Source of the DNA: Chryseobacterium gleum
Lineage (GTDB): Bacteria > Bacteroidota > Bacteroidia > Flavobacteriales_D > Crocinitomicaceae
NCBI GenBank assembly: GCA_945882095.1
Contig: CAMCWF010000004.1
Location: 62,001 to 126,000 of the forward strand
Length of the DNA: 64,000 nt
Reading direction: 5' to 3'
How positions within the stretch are numbered: the first letter of the stretch is position 1; each line of letters starts with the position of its first letter. The notes under the pieces were generated by a model. The model was not told the DNA's origin, did not search any database, and worked only from the letters and a program-made list of their open reading frames with translations. Shown here piece by piece: positions 18,070 through 26,833 of the stretch. Both the position numbers and the translations under genes were made by a program.

Positions 18070-18698
18070 TGGTATACCTCTCCTATATGCTAATCGCTTA
18101 CCTGTTGGGATCCATTCCTTCCGCTGTTTGGATTGGGAAAAGATTTCACGGAAAGGATGTGCGAGAATTCGGGAGCAAAAATGCAGGCGCTACCAATACC
18201 TTTCGCGTGTTAGGTAAAAAAACGGGAGTGGTTGTCCTGCTGTTGGACATCGCCAAAGGACTGTTGACTTCAATGATTTCTTACCCTCTGTTTTCGTCGT
18301 TTTTTGAAGAGCCTTCGACCCTGTACTCCTTGCAAGTCATCGGGGCAGTGGCCTGTGTTTTGGGACATGTGTTTCCACTGTTTGCAGGTTTTAGGGGAGG
18401 GAAGGGCGTAGCAACTTCACTCGGGTTGTACATCGGTATCAATCCCCTGGTGTCCTGCGTTGTCTTAGGCATTTTTGTGGTCGTATTTCTTATGAGTCAC
18501 TATGTGTCCCTTGGCTCACTTTGTGCGGCATTTGCGTTGCCTTTTTTGAGTTATTTGGTGTTTCATCAAAATGAGCAAACGTTGATTTTACTGAATTGCA
18601 CATTGACAGTCATCGTGTTTATTGCACACCGTAAAAATGTGGTTAGACTCCTGCACGGGGTAGAAAATAAAATGAACCTAAAGCCACCCAAAGCGTAA
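18066..18698 (+). CDS. plsY: Acyl-phosphate:glycerol-3-phosphate acyltransferase PlsY
   Basis: PlsY is an integral membrane enzyme that moves the acyl group of acyl phosphate to glycerol 3-phosphate, the first acylation of phospholipid synthesis. The 210-residue protein shows the three family loops: LGSIPSAVWIGK near residue 14, GSKNAGATNTFRVLGKK near 36, and FAGFRGGKGVATSLG near 102, between hydrophobic helices. Its start overlaps the stop of the 1559-aa gene by 4 bp. The next gene starts 47 bp downstream. Confidence 0.96.
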   Translation: MMVYLSYMLIAYLLGSIPSAVWIGKRFHGKDVREFGSKNAGATNTFRVLGKKTGVVVLLLDIAKGLLTSMISYPLFSSFFEEPSTLYSLQVIGAVACVLGHVFPLFAGFRGGKGVATSLGLYIGINPLVSCVVLGIFVVVFLMSHYVSLGSLCAAFALPFLSYLVFHQNEQTLILLNCTLTVIVFIAHRKNVVRLLHGVENKMNLKPPKA

Positions 18699-18745
18699 AC
18701 CCGCCTAAATGATGTACATTGCTCGGAAAATACAGTTTTAGTGAA

Positions 18746-21700
18746 ATGTGGAAAATATATTTATTTATATGCATATCATTCTTTTCACTGGAAAAAATTT
18801 CAGGTCAGTCGGTTCTTCAAATTGAGAAAAGGGCAAATCTAGCTTTTACCAACAAATCCTATGATTTAGCCCGTGTTGATTTCCAACAATTGTTGGCCCG
18901 AGACCCCGCTTCCATAGATTATAATTTTAAATATGGCGTATGTTTGTTTTATTCAGACGAACGACTTAATTCCAAAAAATACTTTGATTTCGTAGCAAAA
19001 CAAGTGAATCCGCCGTGCGAAAATCAATACTTTATAGGAAAATTACACCAGACCGTTTACAATTTCGATAAAGCCATTTCCGCTTTTAAGGTTTACCTCA
19101 GTTGCGATCCAAAAGACATAAAGTCGGCAAACAAGGAAGTTACCTATTGCAACAACGGTAAAAGCCTCCTCGGTCAACCTAAATCCCTTGCCGTAAAAGC
19201 GCGGACGACAGTAAACGAAATTGGTTTTCAACAAAAAATGGACCTAGACCAAATTGAAGGGATGGTTTTTACCGATGTTGCCCTTCAGACCAAAATGGAC
19301 AAAAAAAAGAACCATGTCCCAACCTATTATTTTAAACGTGGAAACAAGTACAAGTTTTTCAGCAGTTATGGTGATGCAGGATCTCATTTGGATTTATACT
19401 ACATTGAGAAAATCACACAGGATACATGGTCAACGCCAAAGAAAATAGCGGGTTCAATTTCTCCTCCATCAGACGAAGATTTTCCGTTTTATGATGTGAA
19501 GCATAAAGTACTTTATTTCTCTTCGAATGGATTCAGTTCAATGGGAGGGTTTGATTTATTCAAGGTAGCGTTTGACCCAGTGACCCATGTGTCAGGTACA
19601 GTGGAGAATATGGATTTTCCTTATTCCTCTGCTGCCGATGATGTGTTTTTTATTCCTTTAGATTCTCTTGGTAAGATGGCTTCGTTTGCCACCAATCGAT
19701 CGGTAGGGGTGGGCAAGATGGAAATCTTAAAGGTTCAAATGTCCAATGTGGCGAACGAAATGGTACTCATACAAGGTCAACTCAAAGATCAGGTGGATGT
19801 TAAAAATTTCAACATGCAAATCACCGTTTTGGACGAGACAGATGGTGCTGTTTATGGACCTTTTACCAGTGATGAAAGTGGGAAGTATCTACTGTCGTTG
19901 CCAGGGGCTGGAAAGTATACGTTTACGGTGACCATAAACGGAACACAAAAGGTTTTCAAAGATGCTAAGCAAATTCCAACTCAAAAATCGAATGTGGTTT
20001 TTAAGCAGGTTTTGGATTATGCAATGGTTGAATCTGAAGAATATGTAAAGTTTTCATACGATTTCAACGGAGGAATGGATGAAGGGCTTAGCAGTTTGAA
20101 ATTCAATACGATGGCAAACCTAAACACCAACCAACGATTGGCGAAAGTGGCTAAGTCCAATGAGGATGAAATAGAGACGGATGAAATAAATCCAGCATCA
20201 CTTGAAAATGATTTGCTTGCCTTGGGTTTTGCGCAAAAGGGCATTGTGAACCAAGCAGATGCGTTGTCAGAAAAATTGCTTGAAATCTCAATGATAGGTG
20301 AGGACCTTTCCGATGACATCGAAGTACTTAAATCAGATGAAAAAGGGTTTCAAATCATTCAAAATAAACTCGAGTCTGAAATTAATACACTTTCTGAAAA
20401 AAGGAAGAATGAAAAAAATACCTACCTGCAATCCTATTACAATGCTTTGATTCAAAAAAAACAGGATTCGCTCGCTAAGATTTCAACTACGCTGCTTGCT
20501 TTTGAACAAACCCTGCTGCAAAAAAATGATGCTTTAGCACAATGGAAGTTGGGTAACAACGAAGCAAAGGCAAACGAATTAAGCGATAAAATCAAATTAC
20601 AGAGTTTACAAGCCAATGAGGATTCGCTGAGAAACGTACTGCAAAGCAACAAAGAAGAAATAACACGGCTGATTCAATCTACAAAGAAAAACCCATCACA
20701 AACGAAAACGACTGTACCAAATTACCAAGGAGATTTAGCAACCATGAAAGCAGAACAGGCTTCGCTTGAAAAAGACCTTGAAACAATGGGGGATCGCAAA
20801 GCTACATTGTCGTCTCAACTTCCCAATGCTACTAAAAAGGATAAACAAAGTTTAACCCTTCAAATTTCTGAACTCGAAAATAAAATCAAAGACACCAAAA
20901 CTTTATTGGAGCTTAAAAAAGATGAGATCATTTCCTTAAACATGGTTTCAGAAGTAGAAAAGGAAAGAAACAAAATCCTCTCCTTTCATGGTATGGAAGA
21001 TTTTTCTTTTGAAAAGCCCGTTCCATTCACTGCCGCAAACAACGAGAAATTCCAAGCGTTGGTAGCCCTTCAATCACAAGTAAATTCAAACCAAACAGTA
21101 CCTTCTAAGAATCAAGTAAATGGATTGAAAGAATTGGAAGCCCTTCCTGAATCGACCCAAAAACTTGAGGCACAACGTGAAATCATTCGTGCAGAAATTG
21201 CCTCCCTAAAACAAAATATCAATACGGGTAGTGAGGAGGAGAAGGAAAGGGTTTCTGAGCAAATCCAAAAGTATGAAGGCGAGTTGGACGCCATTCAGCA
21301 ACGTGAGACACGCTTCTTAGCCTCTCAAAACTTCCAACAACCCAAAGATACAATACCCGTTGCTACGAATGATCCCACCAAGACAACCGCGCAAGATCCC
21401 GTTGCTACGAATGACCCCATCAAGATAACCACGCAGGATCCCGTTGCTACGAATGACCCTACCAAGTCAAGTGCGCAGGATCCCGTTGCTACGAATGACC
21501 CCACAAAGACAACCGCGCAAGATCCCATTGCAACGAATGACCCCACAAAGTCAAGTGCGCAAGATCCCATTGCAACGAATGACCCCATCAAGACAACCGC
21601 GCAAGATCCCGTTGCTACGAATGACCCCATCAAGATAACCGCCCAGGATCCCGTTGCTACGAATGATCCCACCAAGACAACCGCGCAAGATCCCGTTGCT

Positions 21701-24163
21701 ACGAATGACCCCATCAAGATAACCAGGCAGGATCCCGTTGCTACGAATGACCCTGCCAAGACAACCGCGCAAGATCCCAATGCAACGAATGACCCCACCA
21801 GGACAACCACGCAAGACCCAATTGTAACGAATGACCCCACCAAGACAACCGCTCAAGACCCAGTTGCTTCGAATGACCCTACCAAGTCAACCGCGCAAGA
21901 TCCCGTTGCTACGAATGACCCCACCAAGACAAGCGCGCAAGATCCCGTTGCAAAGAATGACCCCATCAAGACAACCACGCAAGACCCAGTTGCTTCGAAT
22001 GACCCCATCAAGACATCCACGCAAGACCCAGTGGCAACGAATGCACCAATAAGCTTAAAAACGCAAGCGGAACCAATTCAAAATGGGAGTGAAGAATTTA
22101 ATGAGAATCAAATTGTGCAAGAGAATAACCCTAATCCCAACGTTGAATCTGGGCAAGGAAAAGAGAATCAATCAAACCCGTCCAATCTACCATTCGAGGG
22201 TAGCAATTCTCAAAAAAGAATGGCTAACGTTCCCATGCACAATGAAGAATGGGTGGTTGATCACGACGAGAAAATAAAGGCGTTGGATCAAAAAAAGGAA
22301 GCGATCGAAGGCTTGCAATCAACGGAGAGAGACGCAGATAAACTTCGGGTGCTGAATGCCTTGGCCCAACAAAATCGCTTAGCGTTTCAAGTACTTCGTT
22401 GGTCAGAAAATTTGACTGACTCCGTTTTTGCGGAAATTTTCTCGCCTCAAGAATTACAACGATGGAACCTTGCCGAAATCAATGCACTGCAAAAAATAAA
22501 ATCGGATGACAGCCTTGGTTCTAAAGTGAATGCAGAGAATGTCCTTGTTGTATCAAGTACTCCGGAAAGTAAGGGGAGAGATGAAAAACGCAATGCTGTG
22601 TTTGACACCACAAGTGTTTCCTTGGAAGAGCAAGAAGCGCTGAAAGTTGATACGGCATATTCACTTTATGTGAGCGAAAGAAAAGCCTTAGTGGAATTGG
22701 ATAAGAATAAGCAAAATCAAGAAAAAGAGTTGAAGCTCATTAAGTCGAAATACATTCAAGCGCTTAACAACGACGCTTCTAAAGAGGAACTTTTAGTGTT
22801 GGAAAACCAACTGAAGGATTTGGCGGTTAAGGGTTTGCAGATACAAGCCTTGTTGGACAAACGGATCGAAAAAATCCAAAGTTTTGAGAAACACCTTGCG
22901 TTTTCTACGTTGATTTCACGTAACATCGCACCTGAAATTAGTAGAAAGTTGGAGCAAACAGTTATGGCTTCGAACATGGCTTTTTCCATCAATGAACGAA
23001 ATGATTTTCCTGTAAATCAAGCATTTCCTGTTACAGATAAGATGCCCAATGGATTGATTTTTCGTGTGCAAGTAGGTGCATTCAGAGAAGCCGTTCCAAG
23101 TTATTTCTTTCGTGAATTTTCGCCTGTAAGCGGTGAGAAAAGACCCAATGGGTTAACTTGCTATATGGCCGGTTATTTTGTGGCTTCCACCGAAGCTTTT
23201 GTTGCCCAGAAAAACATTCGTACATCTGGATACGCCGACGCATATTTGGTAGCGTATTGTGATGGCAAGCGTGTTTCCATTCAAGAAGGATTGGTCCTCG
23301 AAAAAAATGGAACGTGCACTAAAAGAAATGCTGATGAAGTATTGGCTGAGGTCAGTGCGATATACAATGGCTCCATCCAAACGGATGCGCCTGTATTGAA
23401 TGTTCCAAAGGAAGTATATTACACCGTGCAGGTCGCTGCAATCAAAACCCCCATTAAAGCAGGTCAACTTAAAGACGTTCCGGACTTGATTTACAACCTT
23501 TCGAAAACGGGAATGTATAAATATTCAAGCGGTAAGTTTTTGGATGTTAACGAAGCAAAAAACCGAAAAAAGGAAGTCCAAGCAATGGGAATCACTGATG
23601 CATACATCGTAGCGTACCGAGATGGTTTACCGATTTCTTTTGCAGAAGCAGCCCTTGCCATTAACCATTTGAACAAACAACAGCCAGCGCCTGTAGAAAA
23701 TTCGGTGTTTGAAGCCCAAGACCTAACGGGTACTTCGCGCGTACGTTTGGAGAACTTACCGCAAATTGTTTTTCAAAAATCAGTTGCGCAGTTCCAACGA
23801 ATGGACTTTGAGTACCTCAACCAGTTTGAATCTTTTGTCTTTGATTCCATCAAAAGAACATACGAAACCAATCCGCTGGATGTCTCAGTTATTTCACCAC
23901 TTGAGTACATTTATTATGCAGATATGACCGCAACAAACATCGAAAGCAACGCGGACAATATATTGAAAATTACCGTTCCTAGAAATAATCTAAAAGAGGC
24001 CGTTTTGCATGATTTTGCGCTTCATGCCAACATTCCATATGTTTTGCAGCGCACTGAGCCTGGACTTTCGTTTTCGTTTACCCCAAGAAATGAAAAGGAG
24101 CGGAGTCAGTTGGAAACCATTGCACAGTCAAATCAATTTGAAATCAACATCCCTTTGAAATGA
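18746..24163 (+). CDS. Large exported TPR/PD40 protein with 17-copy Pro-rich repeat and two SPOR-like domains
   Basis: I start it at ATG 18746 (1805 residues), which gives a clean signal peptide (MWKIYLFICISFFS...SGQ); the TTG at 18719 would add nine untypical residues. In order: TPR-like helices (~25-140), a PD40/WD40-like beta-propeller part (~200-345; YFSSNGFSSMGGFDLFKV), a carboxypeptidase-regulatory-like beta domain (~345-410), long coiled coils (~490-860), the repeat array (870-1107), more coiled coil (~1150-1400), then two SPOR-like modules beginning RVQVGAFRE (~1437) and YYTVQVAAI (~1557). TPR plus PD40 recalls T9SS-associated proteins such as PorE, and SPOR-like folds can bind peptidoglycan. 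A periplasmic scaffold role is inference. Confidence 0.87.
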   Translation: MWKIYLFICISFFSLEKISGQSVLQIEKRANLAFTNKSYDLARVDFQQLLARDPASIDYNFKYGVCLFYSDERLNSKKYFDFVAKQVNPPCENQYFIGKLHQTVYNFDKAISAFKVYLSCDPKDIKSANKEVTYCNNGKSLLGQPKSLAVKARTTVNEIGFQQKMDLDQIEGMVFTDVALQTKMDKKKNHVPTYYFKRGNKYKFFSSYGDAGSHLDLYYIEKITQDTWSTPKKIAGSISPPSDEDFPFYDVKHKVLYFSSNGFSSMGGFDLFKVAFDPVTHVSGTVENMDFPYSSAADDVFFIPLDSLGKMASFATNRSVGVGKMEILKVQMSNVANEMVLIQGQLKDQVDVKNFNMQITVLDETDGAVYGPFTSDESGKYLLSLPGAGKYTFTVTINGTQKVFKDAKQIPTQKSNVVFKQVLDYAMVESEEYVKFSYDFNGGMDEGLSSLKFNTMANLNTNQRLAKVAKSNEDEIETDEINPASLENDLLALGFAQKGIVNQADALSEKLLEISMIGEDLSDDIEVLKSDEKGFQIIQNKLESEINTLSEKRKNEKNTYLQSYYNALIQKKQDSLAKISTTLLAFEQTLLQKNDALAQWKLGNNEAKANELSDKIKLQSLQANEDSLRNVLQSNKEEITRLIQSTKKNPSQTKTTVPNYQGDLATMKAEQASLEKDLETMGDRKATLSSQLPNATKKDKQSLTLQISELENKIKDTKTLLELKKDEIISLNMVSEVEKERNKILSFHGMEDFSFEKPVPFTAANNEKFQALVALQSQVNSNQTVPSKNQVNGLKELEALPESTQKLEAQREIIRAEIASLKQNINTGSEEEKERVSEQIQKYEGELDAIQQRETRFLASQNFQQPKDTIPVATNDPTKTTAQDPVATNDPIKITTQDPVATNDPTKSSAQDPVATNDPTKTTAQDPIATNDPTKSSAQDPIATNDPIKTTAQDPVATNDPIKITAQDPVATNDPTKTTAQDPVATNDPIKITRQDPVATNDPAKTTAQDPNATNDPTRTTTQDPIVTNDPTKTTAQDPVASNDPTKSTAQDPVATNDPTKTSAQDPVAKNDPIKTTTQDPVASNDPIKTSTQDPVATNAPISLKTQAEPIQNGSEEFNENQIVQENNPNPNVESGQGKENQSNPSNLPFEGSNSQKRMANVPMHNEEWVVDHDEKIKALDQKKEAIEGLQSTERDADKLRVLNALAQQNRLAFQVLRWSENLTDSVFAEIFSPQELQRWNLAEINALQKIKSDDSLGSKVNAENVLVVSSTPESKGRDEKRNAVFDTTSVSLEEQEALKVDTAYSLYVSERKALVELDKNKQNQEKELKLIKSKYIQALNNDASKEELLVLENQLKDLAVKGLQIQALLDKRIEKIQSFEKHLAFSTLISRNIAPEISRKLEQTVMASNMAFSINERNDFPVNQAFPVTDKMPNGLIFRVQVGAFREAVPSYFFREFSPVSGEKRPNGLTCYMAGYFVASTEAFVAQKNIRTSGYADAYLVAYCDGKRVSIQEGLVLEKNGTCTKRNADEVLAEVSAIYNGSIQTDAPVLNVPKEVYYTVQVAAIKTPIKAGQLKDVPDLIYNLSKTGMYKYSSGKFLDVNEAKNRKKEVQAMGITDAYIVAYRDGLPISFAEAALAINHLNKQQPAPVENSVFEAQDLTGTSRVRLENLPQIVFQKSVAQFQRMDFEYLNQFESFVFDSIKRTYETNPLDVSVISPLEYIYYADMTATNIESNADNILKITVPRNNLKEAVLHDFALHANIPYVLQRTEPGLSFSFTPRNEKERSQLETIAQSNQFEINIPLK
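21353..22066 (+). repeat. Tandem array of 17 in-frame 42-bp units inside the 1805-aa protein
   Basis: The span is exactly 714 bp, 17 units of 42 bp, each encoding 14 residues of the form DPVATNDPTKTTAQ. The first unit begins IPV and the last drifts to NAPISLKTQ. Position-specific variants recur: Val/Ile/Asn at residue 3, Thr/Ile at 9, and TTAQ/ITTQ/SSAQ endings. No unit has an indel. The mosaic of variants suggests repeated unequal crossover or slippage with selection for frame. The encoded segment is Pro/Thr/Asp-rich and probably extended. Confidence 0.95.
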
Positions 24164-24429
24164 AAGAAAAATACCAAGAAGAATTAAGTGAAGATACCGC
24201 TGTAATGGACAAGGCTTCCATCATCTTGTACAACGATGATTACAATACCTTTGACCATGTGATTCATTGCCTGGTAACCATATGTGGACATGAAGTGATA
24301 GCTGCAGAGCAATGCGCCTACATTGTGCATACAACTGGGAAGTGTGTTGTAAAATATGGTTATCCAGAAGATTTGACGCCGAAATGTGTTTCTTTACGCG
24401 ATCGAGGTTTGACGGCTGCGATTGAATAG
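24160..24429 (+). CDS. clpS: ATP-dependent Clp protease adaptor ClpS
   Basis: ClpS binds proteins with bulky N-terminal residues (N-degrons) and hands them to a Clp ATPase. The 89-residue protein has the core block ILYNDDYNTFDHVI (residues ~22-36) and the following CGHEVIAAEQCAYIVHTTGKCVVKYG, where His and Asp residues shape the degron pocket. The start codon overlaps the stop of the 1805-aa gene (ATGA), making it the last gene of the tpiA unit. The likely ATPase partner in this genome is the ClpC-like protein at 43.6 kb (inference). Confidence 0.95.
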   Translation: MKEKYQEELSEDTAVMDKASIILYNDDYNTFDHVIHCLVTICGHEVIAAEQCAYIVHTTGKCVVKYGYPEDLTPKCVSLRDRGLTAAIE

Positions 24430-24432
24430 AAA

Positions 24433-25830
24433 CTAAGGTTTACTCAATTCAAAGAAGGTTTTCTCAATGGTTTCATAGGTGCCATTCGGTGATGGAGATA
24501 GGGCAGGAGAGGCCTGGACTATGTATTCCTTGTCTACCAAAATGTAAAAAGGAAAAGTATAAATCCCCATGTTGGTCCACAATGGGTCTTCGAGGGAGAG
24601 TCCAATTTTTTTCCATGTTATGGCGTTTAAGTTTCGTTTTTCGGTATCCGATAGGTCGGGTTTGTCTACGTAGAATGTCACGAATTCAATTTTAGAACCA
24701 TAGTTTTTTTGTAGTTTCTTCAAAGCACCTAACTCGCTGATGCAATTTGTATTGGAGGGATTAAATGCGTGGATGTAAAGGGTTTTACCGAGGGATTTAT
24801 TGAGCGTAAAAACACCAGTCGAAGTCTCTAAATTCAAGTTAAGAAACTCATTTCCCACTTGGATTTGATTCATGGTGCCCAAAATGTTTTGCGCCATTGA
24901 TTTCTGGTTCAGGTATGTACATCGGGCTGCGAATTGTTTTAAATTGGAGGCGATGACAGATTTCGGAATGAAATTATCCGTAATGGCTTGTTTTAAGATG
25001 AATAGCAGGACCATGGATCGTAACTCTGCATTTGAACAAAGGCTTTGTTTTCCCAACAATTCATCACATTTTTCTAACTCATTTCCCGCCAACAGTTGGA
25101 AAATTTGATTCGCAGTTGCTGCATCTAACTGGTAAATGTATTGGTCGTAGAACGATTTAAAATAGGTCATGTAGGTATCGTTGGTATATCGAACCGGCGC
25201 GTTTTCAAGGTAAATCCTGTATTTATCCGTGTTGGATGGGGAGCCAACATACCTGATGTTGTCCACATTCATCGCCATGGTGTAGGTGATAAAGTCCTTA
25301 AAATAAACCGACGTGTCCTTTTGATAATCATTATTGACGGATAATTTCATTAAAGCGATTTTGCGAATAAAATCATTGGAGTTAACGTCTTTTTCTATGT
25401 AGATATCACCTAGATAGGAATCCAACCATGTCTCAAATCCGAGGATCTTAAAATTGATGTCGTTGCTGTCTAAATCAAAAAAGGTCATCTCGATTTCCTC
25501 TTTGAGGTTGTAACTGAGGTTTTGGGGATTGTCGGAAAGAAACTCGAGGTTGTATTTCGCTTTGGGTTGGATGTAGAGGAAGCCATTGAAGTCCTCGTTG
25601 CCAATTACAATTTTCTCAATTTGGGTGCATGGAAGTTGAAAGCGGAAAATTCCCAAAGAATCCACTTTGTAGGTTTGAATTAGGGTTTTATGGTTGTTTA
25701 AAAAATCATCTATCCGCCAAGCAGAAAATGTTTGTCCAGTGAATTCAGGAGCGATGCCAATGATTTTAACCTGTGCGTCAAAGCAGTTAGCTTTCAAAAG
25801 AACAAACAGTAGGAAACACAGTTTTTTCAT
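24433..25830 (-). CDS. Exported thioredoxin-fold (TlpA-like) protein lacking the CxxC motif
   Basis: The 465-residue protein has a Sec signal peptide (MKKLCFLLFVLLKANCFDAQ; Cys16 is not in a good lipobox). The first ~120 residues resemble the beta-sandwich N-terminal domain of Bacteroidota TlpA-like proteins, a helical middle follows, and the last ~130 residues are a thioredoxin-like domain (TLYIHAFNPSNTNCISELGAL, then FPFYILVDKEYIV with the expected cis-Pro region). The usual CxxC is replaced by NTNC, so only one Cys remains and disulfide exchange of the normal kind is unlikely. It is the last gene of the DUF3822-rsmD-coaD unit, overlapping coaD by 4 bp. Confidence 0.85.
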   Translation of the reverse strand: MKKLCFLLFVLLKANCFDAQVKIIGIAPEFTGQTFSAWRIDDFLNNHKTLIQTYKVDSLGIFRFQLPCTQIEKIVIGNEDFNGFLYIQPKAKYNLEFLSDNPQNLSYNLKEEIEMTFFDLDSNDINFKILGFETWLDSYLGDIYIEKDVNSNDFIRKIALMKLSVNNDYQKDTSVYFKDFITYTMAMNVDNIRYVGSPSNTDKYRIYLENAPVRYTNDTYMTYFKSFYDQYIYQLDAATANQIFQLLAGNELEKCDELLGKQSLCSNAELRSMVLLFILKQAITDNFIPKSVIASNLKQFAARCTYLNQKSMAQNILGTMNQIQVGNEFLNLNLETSTGVFTLNKSLGKTLYIHAFNPSNTNCISELGALKKLQKNYGSKIEFVTFYVDKPDLSDTEKRNLNAITWKKIGLSLEDPLWTNMGIYTFPFYILVDKEYIVQASPALSPSPNGTYETIEKTFFELSKP

Positions 25831-26297
25831 GTTGTTTTGTGAACTAATTTTTCAGGGTTGGTTACAAAGTCTCCAATCTCACCGCCGTTGATGATGATTT
25901 CCCTCACAATGGAAGAATTGATTGCAGAGTATGATAATTCTGTAAGAAGAAATACAGTTTCTATTTTTTTCAAAGAAAAATTCATGTGCGCAATGGACCT
26001 TTCGTATTGAAAATCTTTGGTGTCCCTTAACCCCCGAAGAATAAATTCACATTGTTCCCTCTGGCATGCATCTACCGTAAGTCCTTGAAATGTAATGAGC
26101 TTAACCGCTGTCTCTTGAAACAATGATTCGATGTGTTCAATTCTGCTTTCTAGCGTGAAATATGAACGCTTGTTCGAGTTTACGCCAATGGAGATGATTA
26201 CTTCGTCAAACAAAGTAAGTCCTTTGCGGACAATGGCTTCATGTCCTTTGGTAAAAGGGTCAAACGACCCTGGAAACATTGCTCTCTTTATATCCAT
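25827..26297 (-). CDS. coaD: Pantetheine-phosphate adenylyltransferase
   Basis: CoaD transfers AMP from ATP to 4'-phosphopantetheine, the penultimate step of coenzyme A synthesis. The 156-residue protein has the nucleotidyltransferase signature PGSFDPFTKGH (residues 9-19), the RGLRDTKDFQYE block and the C-terminal YSAINSSIVREI block (family form YSFVSSSLVKE). It overlaps rsmD by 10 bp and the downstream TlpA-like gene by 4 bp. Confidence 0.97.
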   Translation of the reverse strand: MDIKRAMFPGSFDPFTKGHEAIVRKGLTLFDEVIISIGVNSNKRSYFTLESRIEHIESLFQETAVKLITFQGLTVDACQREQCEFILRGLRDTKDFQYERSIAHMNFSLKKIETVFLLTELSYSAINSSIVREIIINGGEIGDFVTNPEKLVHKTT

Positions 26298-26827
26298 TGA
26301 AAAAAACTAAAATGAACGTTGCCAAACTTACGTGAGTACTGAAAATTGGTTTCTTTGGATAGGTCGGTTTGCTTCCCGTGTTCGATGATGCAAAGCCCCT
26401 CTTTTTTTAAATGATTTCCTGTAAAAATGGACTCTACCAACGCTTTGTGAATGTCCAAGTCATAAGGTGGGTCTGCTATGATGATGTCAAAGCTTTTTTG
26501 ACTTTTGGTTAAAAACAAAAGGCAATCCATAAAGGTTACGGACATCTGTTTCTCAATGGATAGTTTTTGCGCATTGCTTTGTATCCATTTACAAGCTTTT
26601 GGATTTTTATCTACTGCGGAAACAAAAGCGGCTCCGCGCGAAATAAATTCAAATGAAAGATTTCCGGTACCTGCACATAGGTCCAAGACTTCCAGTTCAT
26701 CAAAATCTACCAAATTGTTCAATACGTTAAATAATCCTTCTTTGGCGTAATTTGTTGTCGGTCGGGAAGGGAAACCGGTTGGTACCTGAAAATTTCTGCT
26801 TTTTAACGATCCACTTATGATTCTCAT
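26288..26827 (-). CDS. rsmD: 16S rRNA (guanine966-N2)-methyltransferase RsmD
   Basis: RsmD methylates G966 of 16S rRNA using S-adenosylmethionine. The 179-residue protein starts MRIISGSLKSRNF, followed by the RPTTNYAKEGLFNVL block, motif I LDLCAGTGNLSFEFISRGA, VDKNPKAC for the acidic ribose contact, and the catalytic DPPYDL motif of N2-methyltransferases. It lies between DUF3822 and coaD, a common Bacteroidota order. Confidence 0.95.
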   Translation of the reverse strand: MRIISGSLKSRNFQVPTGFPSRPTTNYAKEGLFNVLNNLVDFDELEVLDLCAGTGNLSFEFISRGAAFVSAVDKNPKACKWIQSNAQKLSIEKQMSVTFMDCLLFLTKSQKSFDIIIADPPYDLDIHKALVESIFTGNHLKKEGLCIIEHGKQTDLSKETNFQYSRKFGNVHFSFFQWI

Positions 26828-26833
26828 CTGCTA

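Noticed and set aside
18719-18745. TTG start upstream of the 1805-aa protein
   Set aside because: ATG 18746 gives a standard signal peptide; the added residues are not typical.
21325-21856. Two long overlapping minus-strand frames through the repeat array, coding for GSFVATGSC-like hydrophobic repeats
   Set aside because: They exist because each 42-bp unit lacks stops in that direction; the plus frame carries signal peptide, domains and coupling to clpS, and the antisense frames have no start context.
21353-22066. CRISPR-like periodic array
   Set aside because: Units are contiguous, 42 bp without spacers, and continue a coding frame; no cas genes nearby.
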